Shown here piece after piece: positions 10,669-19,579 of a stretch of DNA of 41,283 nucleotides. How positions within the stretch are numbered: the stretch's first letter is position 1; each line of letters begins with the position of its first letter. The position numbers and the translations under genes were made by a program. Origin of the DNA: Robiginitomaculum sp. (GTDB taxonomy: Bacteria > Pseudomonadota > Alphaproteobacteria > Caulobacterales > Maricaulaceae); NCBI GenBank assembly GCA_027080345.1, contig JALWSB010000165.1:1-41283 (forward strand), read 5' to 3'. The notes under the pieces are model-generated. The model saw only the letters and a program-made list of their open reading frames with translations. It had not been told where the DNA came from and made no database searches.

Positions 10669-11139
10669 ATGCGTGAAGCAGAAACCAACGCAAGAAAACT
10701 GGCTCGGCAATTACGCACGAACATGACAAAAGCCGAAATTATACTTTGGGCACAGTTAAAAGGCCGAAGGGTGAACGGGAACAAAATTCACAGGCAATTG
10801 CCAATTGGCCCCTATATTGCTGATTTCGCCTGCAAGACCGGAATGCTGGTTATTGAGGTGGATGGGGCAACCCATTCAACAAATGCGCAAATTAATCATG
10901 ATGCACAGCGTACAAAATTTCTGGAAGCGCAAGGCTGGCAGGTTTTGCGAATCAGCAACTTAGACATTTATGAAAACCTCAATGGCGTTTTGGAAGCTAT
11001 TGCTTCTAAACTCCCCCCTCCGTCGGCTTCGCCGCCACCTCCCCCGTTTACGGGGGAGGAGACCTCCCCAATGACTGACGCTTATATTTATGACGCTGTG
11101 CCTTATGCAAACCGATTTTCTGGCGGAGGAAAAACATGA
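10669..11139 (+). CDS. DUF559 domain protein (Vsr/restriction-endonuclease-like fold)
   Basis: ARQLRTNMTKAEIILWAQLKGRRVNGNKIHRQLPIGPYIADFACKTGMLVIEVDGATHSTNAQINHDAQRTKFLEAQGWQVLRISNLDIYENLNGVLEAI; C-terminus is encoded by repeat C and a copy of the thiolase 5' end. Confidence 0.88.
   Translation: MREAETNARKLARQLRTNMTKAEIILWAQLKGRRVNGNKIHRQLPIGPYIADFACKTGMLVIEVDGATHSTNAQINHDAQRTKFLEAQGWQVLRISNLDIYENLNGVLEAIASKLPPPSASPPPPPFTGEETSPMTDAYIYDAVPYANRFSGGGKT
11014..11060 (+). repeat. Palindromic repeat, copy C
   Basis: ccccctccgtcggcttcgccgccacctcccccgtttacgggggagga. Confidence 0.85.
11058..11100 (+). repeat. Direct repeat copy 1: RBS and first 10 codons of the thiolase gene
   Basis: ggagacctccccaatgactgacgcttatatttatgacgctgtg, 41/43 identical to 11547-11589. 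Confidence 0.93.
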
Positions 11140-11567
11140 AGTGTGCAAAACACAATAGCAAGGCAGCGGTCGGCATATGCAAAAGGTGCTATCGAGGAAT
11201 ATGTGCAGATTGCGTCAATAAGTTGGGTACAGATTTTGGCATATATTGCAGCAATAAATGCAAAACTGCATCTATTAATATAGAAAAACTAGTTAGAAAA
11301 AATGTAGAAACAAACACAAAAGTATCATATGTTCATACAATAACCATGTATTTGCTCTTTATTGTTTCAATTATTCTTATGTTCTACGGATTATTTGGAA
11401 CTTTAACAGGTACATGGCCATTAATTGTAGTTTTTTTAATTGGATTGTTGTTCTTTGGTTTTGGACTTGCCTATGCGCGCTGGATCAAGGCAACCAGGTC
11501 AATCGGCAAAAAAATAGATCAAGAGCGTTCAACCTCAACCGGACAAGGAGACCTCCCCCATGACTGA
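11136..11567 (+). CDS. Small B-box-type zinc-finger-like membrane protein
   Basis: [29 protein letters not shown]...IYCSNKC Cys/His-rich N-terminus and two hydrophobic segments; AT-rich codon usage unlike the flanks. Confidence 0.6.
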   Translation: MKCAKHNSKAAVGICKRCYRGICADCVNKLGTDFGIYCSNKCKTASINIEKLVRKNVETNTKVSYVHTITMYLLFIVSIILMFYGLFGTLTGTWPLIVVFLIGLLFFGFGLAYARWIKATRSIGKKIDQERSTSTGQGDLPHD

Positions 11568-11589
11568 TGCTTATATTTATGACGCTGTG
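11547..11589 (+). repeat. Direct repeat copy 2: native thiolase start region
   Basis: ggagacctcccccatgactgatgcttatatttatgacgctgtg. Confidence 0.93.
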
Positions 11590-12765
11590 CGCACCCCGCG
11601 CGGCAAAAAGAAAAATGGTTCTTTGCACGAAATTACCGCTTTGCAACTGGCCACCCAGCAATTGCAGGCGGTGCGCGACCGTAACGATCTGGACACCTCA
11701 CTCGTCGATGACGTGATTTTGGGTTGCGTCACCCCGGTTGGTGAAGAAGGGGCGAATATCGCCCGCTCGGCGGTGATCAATGCCAATTATGCCGAGACAA
11801 CGGCGGGCTTCCAGATCAACCGCTTTTGCGCCTCGGCGCTCGAAGCGTGCAATCTGGGCGCCGCCAAGGTGATGTGCGGCGAGGCGGATTTCGTGGTTGC
11901 TGGCGGCGTTGAAGCCATGAGCCGCGTACCCATGGGCTCGGACGGCGGCGCCATGGGTGTGGACCCGGAAATTGCCTTTGATCATAACATCGTGCCGCAA
12001 GGGGTGTCCGCCGACCTGATCGCCACAAAGTATGGTTTTTCCCGCGATGATGTGGACGCATATGCAGTCGAGAGTCAAAAGCGCGCCGCCGCCGCCTGGA
12101 AAGACGGCCGCTTCAAAAAATCGGTTGTGCCGGTCAAGGACCAGCTTGGCCTGACCATATTGGATCATGACGAGCACATGCGTCCGGGCACCGATATGCA
12201 AAGCCTTGGCGGGCTGAACTCCGCCTTTCAGGCATTAGCCGAATTTGTCGGCCTCGACAGCGTCGCCATCCAGAAATACCCGGAAGTGGAATATATCAAT
12301 TTTGTCCACACCGGCGGCAATTCCTCAGGGATAGTTGATGGCGCTTCGGCCGTCCTCATTGGTTCCAAAGAAGCGGGGGAAAAGGCGGGCCTGAAACCAC
12401 GCGCGCGCATGCGCTCCATGGCCTCTATCGGCTCGGAGCCAACCATCATGCTCACCGGCCCGATTTCCGTTACCGAAAAGGCGCTCAGAAAAGCCGGTAT
12501 GGAGGTTGGCGATATTGACTTGTGGGAGCTGAACGAAGCCTTCGCTTCGGTGGTGTTGCGCCACCAGCAATATTTCCACATCGACCCGGCCATCATGAAC
12601 GTCAATGGCGGGGCCATCGCCATGGGCCACCCCCTGGGGGCCACCGGGGCGATGATTTTGGGCACGGTTCTTGATGAAATGGAACGTCAGGACAAAGCCA
12701 CCGGCCTTGCCACCTTGTGTGTCGGCGGCGGTATGGGCACGGCAACGATTATCGAGCGGGTGTGA
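11560..12765 (+). CDS. Acetyl-CoA C-acyltransferase (thiolase, FadA-like)
   Basis: [76 protein letters not shown]. Confidence 0.94.
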   Translation: MTDAYIYDAVRTPRGKKKNGSLHEITALQLATQQLQAVRDRNDLDTSLVDDVILGCVTPVGEEGANIARSAVINANYAETTAGFQINRFCASALEACNLGAAKVMCGEADFVVAGGVEAMSRVPMGSDGGAMGVDPEIAFDHNIVPQGVSADLIATKYGFSRDDVDAYAVESQKRAAAAWKDGRFKKSVVPVKDQLGLTILDHDEHMRPGTDMQSLGGLNSAFQALAEFVGLDSVAIQKYPEVEYINFVHTGGNSSGIVDGASAVLIGSKEAGEKAGLKPRARMRSMASIGSEPTIMLTGPISVTEKALRKAGMEVGDIDLWELNEAFASVVLRHQQYFHIDPAIMNVNGGAIAMGHPLGATGAMILGTVLDEMERQDKATGLATLCVGGGMGTATIIERV

Positions 12766-12805
12766 TGCTCAGCCGTCAAACCAGCTTCACAAGAAGGAAA
12801 AACCA

Positions 12806-15007
12806 ATGAAACATTTTACACTTGAAACCGACAAAGACGGCATCGCCCTCATTACCTTTGACAGCCCCGATGTGAGCATGAATGTCATCTCGCCATCCGT
12901 GGTCGAGGAAATGGAAGAATGGGTTGAGGCGATCACCAATAATGCCGCCATTACCGGCGTGGTCATCACCTCTGGCAAGAGCAATTCTTTTTGCGCCGGG
13001 GCCGATCTTTCCGGCCTTGGCAGCACATTTGCTGATTTGGCCAAACTCTCCGCCGAAAAACGCAATGAAAAACTTTATAACGAGCTGTTCAGGCTCAATG
13101 CGGTTTTGCGCAAGCTTGAAACCTGCGGCAAGCCGGTCGCGGCGGCGATTAACGCGCTGGCGCTCGGCGGCGGGCTGGAAATTACCCTGGCCTGTCACTA
13201 TCGTATCGCCGCATCTGATAATGCCAAACTTAAACTTGGCCTGCCCGAAGCCATGGTCGGCGTTTTGCCCGGCGGCGGCGGCACCCAGCGCCTGCCGCGT
13301 CTGATCGGGGCCATGAATGCCTTCGATCTGATGATGCAGGGCAAAATGATCAAGGCCGACAAGGCGCTGGCGCTCGGCGTCATCCATGAAACCGCCCCCG
13401 GCGCGAAATTGGTGGACAAAGCCACAGCCTGGGTGAAAGCCAACCCGGACGCCAAACAGCCCTGGGACGGCGAAAAATTTCGTCTTCCCGGCGGGGGGCC
13501 CTACCACCCCAAGGGCGCACAAACCTTTATGGGTGTGGCGCCAATGATCCGCAAAAACACCTACGGTAATTACCCGGCCCAGCGTTATATTCTGTCATGC
13601 GTTTATGAAGGCCTGCAGGTCGATATGGACGCCGGATTGCGCATTGAAACGCGCTATTTTACCAAATTGATGCAGCGCCCGGAAAGCCGCAATATGATCC
13701 GCTCGCTATTCTTGTCAAAACAGGCCTTGGAAAAAGGCAGCGCCCGGCCCGCCGGGCAGAAAAAAGGCGCGGTCAACAAAATCGCTGTCATTGGCGCCGG
13801 GTTTATGGGCGCAGGCATTGCCTATGTTTCCGCCATGGCGGGTATCGAAGTTGCGCTGGTCGATATCGACATGGCCGGCGCGGAAAAAGGCAAGGCCTTT
13901 GCGCAAAAAGAGCTGGAGAAACGCGTTAGCCGCAAAAAAATGGATCAGGCCAAGGCCGATGCCATTTTGGCGCGCATCACCCCGACCACCGATTACAGCG
14001 TCATGAAAGATGTCGATCTGGTGGTCGAAGCGGTGTTTGAAAACCGCGAGCTGAAAGCCAAAATCACCAAAATGGCCGAAGAGCATATGCCAAAAGACGC
14101 CATATTTGGCTCCAACACCTCGACTTTGCCAATTACGGGCCTCGCCGAAGCCAGCAAACGGCCGCAAAATTTTATCGGCATCCACTTCTTTTCGCCGGTA
14201 CATAAAATGATGCTGGTCGAGCTGATCGTTGGTGAAAAAACCTCTGATTACGCCATCTCGCGGGCGCTCGACTTTGTCACCAAAATCCGCAAAACGCCGA
14301 TTGTGGTTTCTGACACGCGGGGCTTTTACGCCAATCGCTGTGTGATGCGCTATATCGAACAGGGCATGGCGCTCCTCTCCGAAGGGGTGTATCCGGCGCT
14401 GATCGAAAACGGCGCGCGCATGGCCGGCATGCCGGTCGGGCCGCTTTCATTGCAGGACGAAGTGGCGATCGATCTTGGTTATAAAATCATCAAACAAACC
14501 GAGGCCGATCTTGGCGACGATGCCTTCAAAGGCCCGACCGCGCCTATTCTCATCGCCATGATCGAAAAATATGATCGCAAGGGGCGCAAAAACGGCAAAG
14601 GCTTTTATGATTACAGCGAGGATGGCAAAAAACGCCTGTGGCCGGAGCTTTCGCAATTTGCCCTGAACGGGGTTTTGCCCGAAGACAAACAGCCCACACC
14701 GGCCTATATCAAAGAGCGTATTTTATACGCCCAGGCGCTGGAAGCGGCGCGCTGTATGGAAGAAGGCATCGTCAAAGACCCGCGCGAGGCTGATGTCGCC
14801 TCTATTTTGGGGTGGGGGTTTGCGCCCTATACCGGCGGTGTTTTATCTTACATCGACACCATTGGCGCAGCGAATTTTGTCAAACGCGCCGATGAATTGG
14901 CCAAAATCAGCGCCGACATGTATGGCGTGCCGGACCTTCTGCGCGACATGGCCAAAACCGGCGAGACGTTTTACAGCCGCTTTGGCAAGGACAAAAAAGC
15001 GGCGTGA
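12806..15007 (+). CDS. 3-hydroxyacyl-CoA dehydrogenase / enoyl-CoA hydratase (FadB/FadJ-like)
   Basis: Crotonase domain (NSFCAGADLSGLG, ALGGGLEITLACHYRIA) plus HAD domain (KIAVIGAGFMGAGIAYVSAMAGIEVALVDID, GIHFFSPVHKMMLVELI); start at MKHFTLETDKDG. Confidence 0.94.
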   Translation: MKHFTLETDKDGIALITFDSPDVSMNVISPSVVEEMEEWVEAITNNAAITGVVITSGKSNSFCAGADLSGLGSTFADLAKLSAEKRNEKLYNELFRLNAVLRKLETCGKPVAAAINALALGGGLEITLACHYRIAASDNAKLKLGLPEAMVGVLPGGGGTQRLPRLIGAMNAFDLMMQGKMIKADKALALGVIHETAPGAKLVDKATAWVKANPDAKQPWDGEKFRLPGGGPYHPKGAQTFMGVAPMIRKNTYGNYPAQRYILSCVYEGLQVDMDAGLRIETRYFTKLMQRPESRNMIRSLFLSKQALEKGSARPAGQKKGAVNKIAVIGAGFMGAGIAYVSAMAGIEVALVDIDMAGAEKGKAFAQKELEKRVSRKKMDQAKADAILARITPTTDYSVMKDVDLVVEAVFENRELKAKITKMAEEHMPKDAIFGSNTSTLPITGLAEASKRPQNFIGIHFFSPVHKMMLVELIVGEKTSDYAISRALDFVTKIRKTPIVVSDTRGFYANRCVMRYIEQGMALLSEGVYPALIENGARMAGMPVGPLSLQDEVAIDLGYKIIKQTEADLGDDAFKGPTAPILIAMIEKYDRKGRKNGKGFYDYSEDGKKRLWPELSQFALNGVLPEDKQPTPAYIKERILYAQALEAARCMEEGIVKDPREADVASILGWGFAPYTGGVLSYIDTIGAANFVKRADELAKISADMYGVPDLLRDMAKTGETFYSRFGKDKKAA

Positions 15008-15021
15008 AGGTAGACTTAAAG

Positions 15022-15089
15022 CGTCATTCCGGCGAAAGCCGGAATCCAGTATAACGTCAGTACTGGACCCCGATTTTCATCGGGGTGAC
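15022..15089 (+). repeat. Palindromic repeat, GTCATTCCGG type
   Basis: cgtcattccggcgaaagccggaatccag...ctggaccccgattttcatcggggtgac. Confidence 0.7.
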
Positions 15090-15120
15090 GAGTAAGTTTG
15101 GTACTATAATTCCATCAATC

Positions 15121-15157
15121 AAAAAGGCATGGGCACATACACATCCATGCCTTTTTT
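15121..15157. terminator. Bidirectional-looking intrinsic terminator
   Basis: aaaaaggcatg gcacatacacatc catgccttttt: about 11-bp stem with A/T tracts. Confidence 0.7.
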
Positions 15158-15278
15158 ATTACTCTCAGGCAAAAAGAGGTCGAGTTCCCGTTCAAGTCGT
15201 AAATATTCACACCCTATTGACTTTAATTTATAAAGAACCATATCGGATTCTTGAACCCAAAACAATGGAGGACAAATA

Positions 15279-15587
15279 ATGTCTATTTCAGAATCCGATT
15301 TATATGATGTTGCTATGCTTACCATGGCTCAGTGTCAAAATGGTGAAATAACTACATCAAATTTAATTATGGAACTTGAAGAATACTTTCTACCAGATGG
15401 TCATGATGCAGCTATCTTAACTGGGAGAAATGACTCACACTTTTCTCAAAAAGTACGAAATATAAAGTCACATAAAACAAGCCCCACAAACCCCATTGCA
15501 CAAGGTTTAGTCGAGGATATAAAGGATGGTATGAAAATAACCGACGCCGGACGCAAATATCTTCGCTCCTTAGGGCACAATATCTAA
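15279..15587 (+). CDS. Small hypothetical protein, possible winged-helix fold
   Basis: GGAGG upstream of ATG; MSISESDLYDVAMLTMAQCQNGEITTSNLIMELEEYFLPD...FSQKVRNIKSHKTS...GLVEDIKDGMKITDAGRKYLRSLG; AT-rich. Confidence 0.6.
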   Translation: MSISESDLYDVAMLTMAQCQNGEITTSNLIMELEEYFLPDGHDAAILTGRNDSHFSQKVRNIKSHKTSPTNPIAQGLVEDIKDGMKITDAGRKYLRSLGHNI

Positions 15588-16171
15588 GATTTGTAACCGG
15601 GTGGAAGCCAATTTAATTCTGTATTCATAGAAGTTGTCTTATCCCAGACAAACCAAGCATAAGCTGTCGTACCGGACCCGCCGGTCCTAATACCGTTCGG
15701 GTAAAAAGTGATACGTTCTGAAAAGACCCACACACGTGTCGGAGGTGTTACTTGAAATATGCTACGGCATCGCTTTGCGCTTTCGAGAAATGCCAATCTT
15801 AGTAGCAATGCTACTTTTTGATCAGCAAGCTCAAGTGCATGATGTAGGAATTGCTCTGCAGAATTATATGGTGGATTAGTAATTATATTTTTAGTTTTTC
15901 TAGATGATGACAAAAAGTCTAAGTTTGCTTCTCCATAACCACGATCATATAAATCAGAGGAGTAAACTTGATTCCCGTTTCGCAGAAGTGTTTCAGACAT
16001 CGCCCCATCGCCGCAGGCACATTCCCAAATTTCACCAGCAAACGTTTCATTATCGATCAATGCGCGAGTTGCCCACTCAGGGGTCGGGTAGAAATCTGGC
16101 CCATCAAGGTCCGCATACCTCTTTACTGGAGGCTGATAAGATCTATTTAATGAATAACCTATATCTGCCAT
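15584..16171 (-). CDS. Orphan SAM-dependent DNA methyltransferase (phage-type, NPPY motif)
   Basis: DGPDFYPTPEWATRALIDNE, IWECACGDGAMSETLLRNGNQVYSSDL, NIITNPPYNSAEQFLHHALEL; AGGAG before MADIGYSLN. Confidence 0.8.
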   Translation of the reverse strand: MADIGYSLNRSYQPPVKRYADLDGPDFYPTPEWATRALIDNETFAGEIWECACGDGAMSETLLRNGNQVYSSDLYDRGYGEANLDFLSSSRKTKNIITNPPYNSAEQFLHHALELADQKVALLLRLAFLESAKRCRSIFQVTPPTRVWVFSERITFYPNGIRTGGSGTTAYAWFVWDKTTSMNTELNWLPPGYKS

Positions 16172-16263
16172 TTTTACTCTCCTACCAATCAAACGACGCT
16201 ACTTTGGTAAATGAATCGTAAATTATGTTGGAAATTCCCGACAATAAAGCGATCTGAACACAG

Positions 16264-16301
16264 GCGGGGGCAAGAGAAATCTTGTCCCCGTCTTTTTGTT
16301 T
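16264..16301 (+). terminator. Intrinsic-terminator-like hairpin
   Basis: gggggcaagagaaatcttgtccccgtcttttt: bulged stem followed by a T tract. Confidence 0.5.
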
Positions 16302-16318
16302 GGCGTCATAATCGCCGC

Positions 16319-16744
16319 ATGGAAAACAAACAACAGACCTTGCCGGACTGGCAGATGATCCGCGAGGATTGGGAAAGCGGCATGCGCAATATCACCTGCG
16401 CGCAAAAACATGGCATCAGCGTTTCCACCCTGTACAGGCATCGGATTCAAGGCTCCTGGCAACGCGGCGGTGTATCGGGGCTGGAGGCCCAGCGCCGCGC
16501 CGTGCAAACTTTGTGCACCGCCCTTGAAGAGGCCTATAAAGCCGGTGATCAGGCCAGCATCAGCCGCCTGGCCAGCGCCCTTTCCATGGCCGCAGGGCGC
16601 CTGACAAGCGCCCATGAACTGGCCGACAAAACCAAAACTTCAGCCGACGATGATGGTCATGACGCGCCCGATGATATGCGCGGGGCGTTGCGTGAGAAAA
16701 TCAGCCAGCTTCTGGCTCAGGATGACGACGCATCCGAGGCATAA
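16319..16744 (+). CDS. Small helix-turn-helix protein (terminase-small-subunit-like N-terminus)
   Basis: MENKQQTLPDWQMIREDWESGMRNITCAQKHGISVSTLYRHRIQGSWQRGG... Confidence 0.55.
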   Translation: MENKQQTLPDWQMIREDWESGMRNITCAQKHGISVSTLYRHRIQGSWQRGGVSGLEAQRRAVQTLCTALEEAYKAGDQASISRLASALSMAAGRLTSAHELADKTKTSADDDGHDAPDDMRGALREKISQLLAQDDDASEA

Positions 16745-18408
16745 ACCACTTTGCCATCCACCACGCTCATCACCACTTTGACATGGGGAATACCTTTTGC
16801 CGGCATGGTCATCAGATCATCGGCAAACACGGAAAAATCGGCGCGCTTGCCAACGCTGATCGTGCCCAGCTCATCTTCGCGAAAAGAGGCGTAAGCGGGC
16901 CACAAGGTCAGCATTTTCAAGGCTGTTACCCGGTCCACCGCCTCTTCCTTGTGCCAGTTTTTACCCTGATAGCCGTTAAGGTCGCGGCGCGTAATGGCGG
17001 CATAAAATTCGATACGCGGATCGCCGCGCTCGACCGGCGCGTCGGAGCCTGCGGGGATAATCGATCCGGCATTAATCAGGCTGTTCCAGGCATAGGCCCC
17101 GCGCAGGCGCTTTGTCCCCACCCGGCGGGCGGCAAAATGAAGATCACCAATGGCGTGAGAGGGCTGCATGGAAGGGATAATACCCAGCTTGGCAAAACGC
17201 GGAATATCAACGGGTTGAAGCATTTGCGCGTGTTCAATACGCCAGCGCGGGTCGGCCACCGGACGCTTGTCTTGCGGCACCGCCGCAAAAGCGGCCGCCA
17301 TCCAGTCAAGCGCCGAGCGGTTGGCCGCATCGCCAATGGCATGAGCGCAAATCTGGATGCCATCGCGCAAAGCGCGCGAGAATAATTGCACGCTTTCTTC
17401 TTCGCCGCGCAGCATCAGGCCAGACGTACCCGGCGCATCATTATAAGGCGCCAGCATGGCCGCGCCGCGCGAGCCAAGCGCCCCGTCCATATAAATCTTG
17501 ACCGCGCGGGTGATCACCCGCCCATTGCCGGCACGGCGCGGGCCACCCGCCAAAAGGCGCATATCGCCTTCGTCAATGGCATTATAAACCCGCACGGGCA
17601 GATCCCCCTGATCGGCCATGTTTTCCAGCACTTGCACATCATCGGCGCTGACCGACATATTGTGTATGCCGGTCCAGCCATAACGCGCCATCACCGCAGC
17701 CCCCTTGACCAGAGCGCTGCGCCGCGCATCGCCACGCGGCTGCGCCACCAATCCGGCCACCAGCCCCATGGCGTTATCGATCAACATGCCGGTTGCGCGG
17801 CCTTGCCTATCGCGCTCTATGCGCCCGCCTTGCGGGTCTTTTGTATCCGAATCGATGCCCGCCGCTTTCAATGCGGCGCTGGAGGCAACCAGCGCATGGC
17901 CATCGGCGCGGCGCAGCAAGACAATGCGCCCCGGCGCGGCCCGGTCCATATCCTCACGGGTGGGAAAACGCCCCTCTATCCAATTGGTCTCAATCCAGCC
18001 GCGCCCGACAATTGCCCCTTGCGGGTGCGCCTTTGCTTCTTTGGCGATACGCGCAATCAAGCCTTCGAGCGAGGGTATGCCTTCCAGATTAAGGGTCATT
18101 TCGCGGCGGCCAATGCCGTAAAGATGCGCGTGGGAATCGGTAAACCCGGCATACATATGCGCCCCGTCAAGATCGATCGTGCGCGCCGGTTTGTACCGCC
18201 CCAGACCTTTCATCGGCCCGGCATAAACAATGCGTCCGTCTTTGACCACCACCGCATCAACAACCGGGCGATCATCCTCGCCGGTATGGATGGTGCCGCC
18301 GCTAAACACCACATCAACCGGCAGATCAAGCGTTTCGAATCGTCCGCACGACAAAACAAACACAGCCAAAACGATGCTGGCGAACCCTTTGGTTAAAAGA
18401 CGCGGCAT
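16717..18408 (-). CDS. Amidohydrolase family protein (YtcJ-like), lipoprotein-like N-terminus
   Basis: DVVFSGGTIHTGEDDRPVVDAVVVKDGRIVYAG, AGFTDSHAHLYGIG, RWRIEHAQMLQ, GSDAPVERGDPRIEFYAAITRRD; hydrophobic leader ending in a Cys. Confidence 0.88.
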   Translation of the reverse strand: MPRLLTKGFASIVLAVFVLSCGRFETLDLPVDVVFSGGTIHTGEDDRPVVDAVVVKDGRIVYAGPMKGLGRYKPARTIDLDGAHMYAGFTDSHAHLYGIGRREMTLNLEGIPSLEGLIARIAKEAKAHPQGAIVGRGWIETNWIEGRFPTREDMDRAAPGRIVLLRRADGHALVASSAALKAAGIDSDTKDPQGGRIERDRQGRATGMLIDNAMGLVAGLVAQPRGDARRSALVKGAAVMARYGWTGIHNMSVSADDVQVLENMADQGDLPVRVYNAIDEGDMRLLAGGPRRAGNGRVITRAVKIYMDGALGSRGAAMLAPYNDAPGTSGLMLRGEEESVQLFSRALRDGIQICAHAIGDAANRSALDWMAAAFAAVPQDKRPVADPRWRIEHAQMLQPVDIPRFAKLGIIPSMQPSHAIGDLHFAARRVGTKRLRGAYAWNSLINAGSIIPAGSDAPVERGDPRIEFYAAITRRDLNGYQGKNWHKEEAVDRVTALKMLTLWPAYASFREDELGTISVGKRADFSVFADDLMTMPAKGIPHVKVVMSVVDGKVVYASDASSS

Positions 18409-18467
18409 AAGAACTCCTTTGCGAAGGCCGGACCTTAGCAGACCGGCGCAAAATACCAAAACCCGGC

Positions 18468-19475
18468 TTATGAACGCACATCAATGGCCCGGCGCAGCAA
18501 TGCCAAAGGCGACCAGGTCATGGCCCGCAAAAGCCGCCATGATGAAACGCGGCGGGCGCGCTGTATCACCCTGCGCTTGGCCAGGACCGGCCCCAAACCG
18601 CCTATCGCATCGCCATACCCGCGCCATGTCGCGACAAATTGTTTTTTGATCACCGCGCGCAGCAAAAACAAAAAGGATACGGCGATAAAAGCAGGCAGAA
18701 AAACAATCAGCGGCACCAGCGGCATACACTTAAAATACGTCCAGACCCGGTTGCGCACCCCGTGATACACCGCAAACGGCGATTGCTGGCCGCTAATCGC
18801 CGAGCCTTCATGGTAGACCACCGCCGCTTTGACCTGAAGCGCCGCGCCGCCCGAAAGCCGCAAGCGAAACGCCAGATCGACATCTTCGTGATAGCAAAAA
18901 AAGTCTTCGTCAAAACCGCCCGCCGCTTCGAACGCATCACGCCGATAAAGCGCGGCGGCGGCGCAGGGGCCAAACACCGTGCCGGTCGGCGGGGTCATCG
19001 TAACCGGATAATTCCAGCCGCCGCGCCAGGCAATGCCATAAGGGGTGTAGACATCCCCCGCCCCGTCCAGCCGGTCATGGTCGCGGGCCATGATCTGCGT
19101 CGAGCCGGCCATACTCATGCCGGGCGCGGTCTCAACCGCCGCCAACAGCGCTTCCAGCCAATTCGGCGCGGCATAGGCATCGGGATTGAGGGTCGCGATA
19201 AACGGCGCAGAGCCTTGCGCCGCGCCCAGATTATTGCCCCGCGCAAAGCCTTTATTTTCTCCAAGGCGCAAAACCGCAAAACGATCATCCAGCACTGGCA
19301 GCGCCTCCAGCGACCCATCGGTCGAGCCATTATCAACAATGATGGCGGAAAAATCGCCCATGCTTTGCGCCTTAAGCGCCGCCACACAATCGCCCAGCAT
19401 GGAGCCGGCATTGTAATTGACAATGATCACATCAATACGGGGGGCTTGCGCTTTGTTCACACCATCTCTTTTCAT
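18468..19475 (-). CDS. Glycosyltransferase family 2
   Basis: IDVIIVNYNAGSMLGDCVAAL, SAIIVDNGSTDGSLEAL, ATLNPDAYAAPNWLE, GFDEDFFCYHEDVDLAFRLRLSG. Confidence 0.92.
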   Translation of the reverse strand: MKRDGVNKAQAPRIDVIIVNYNAGSMLGDCVAALKAQSMGDFSAIIVDNGSTDGSLEALPVLDDRFAVLRLGENKGFARGNNLGAAQGSAPFIATLNPDAYAAPNWLEALLAAVETAPGMSMAGSTQIMARDHDRLDGAGDVYTPYGIAWRGGWNYPVTMTPPTGTVFGPCAAAALYRRDAFEAAGGFDEDFFCYHEDVDLAFRLRLSGGAALQVKAAVVYHEGSAISGQQSPFAVYHGVRNRVWTYFKCMPLVPLIVFLPAFIAVSFLFLLRAVIKKQFVATWRGYGDAIGGLGPVLAKRRVIQRARRVSSWRLLRAMTWSPLALLRRAIDVRS

Positions 19476-19579
19476 ATCAAGGGGGGGCGCAGCCGCCCCG
19501 ATGCAGAAGAATCGACCGGTTGTAACCTTTTTTCAGTCAATTTGTGAAATTGTGCTGTGAATTAAGGGGTGAATGCCAC

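Noticed and set aside
4585-12765. Two thiolases as a recent duplication
   Set aside because: The two proteins differ widely in sequence and belong to separate transcription units; they look like ordinary paralogues.
15092-16744. Prophage call
   Set aside because: Only a methyltransferase and an HTH protein are phage-like; there are no structural, packaging or integrase genes, so an intact prophage is not supported.
19475-19510. gggggggcgcagccgcccc hairpin as a terminator
   Set aside because: Short stem with no T tract in either direction and no gene ending there; not enough support.
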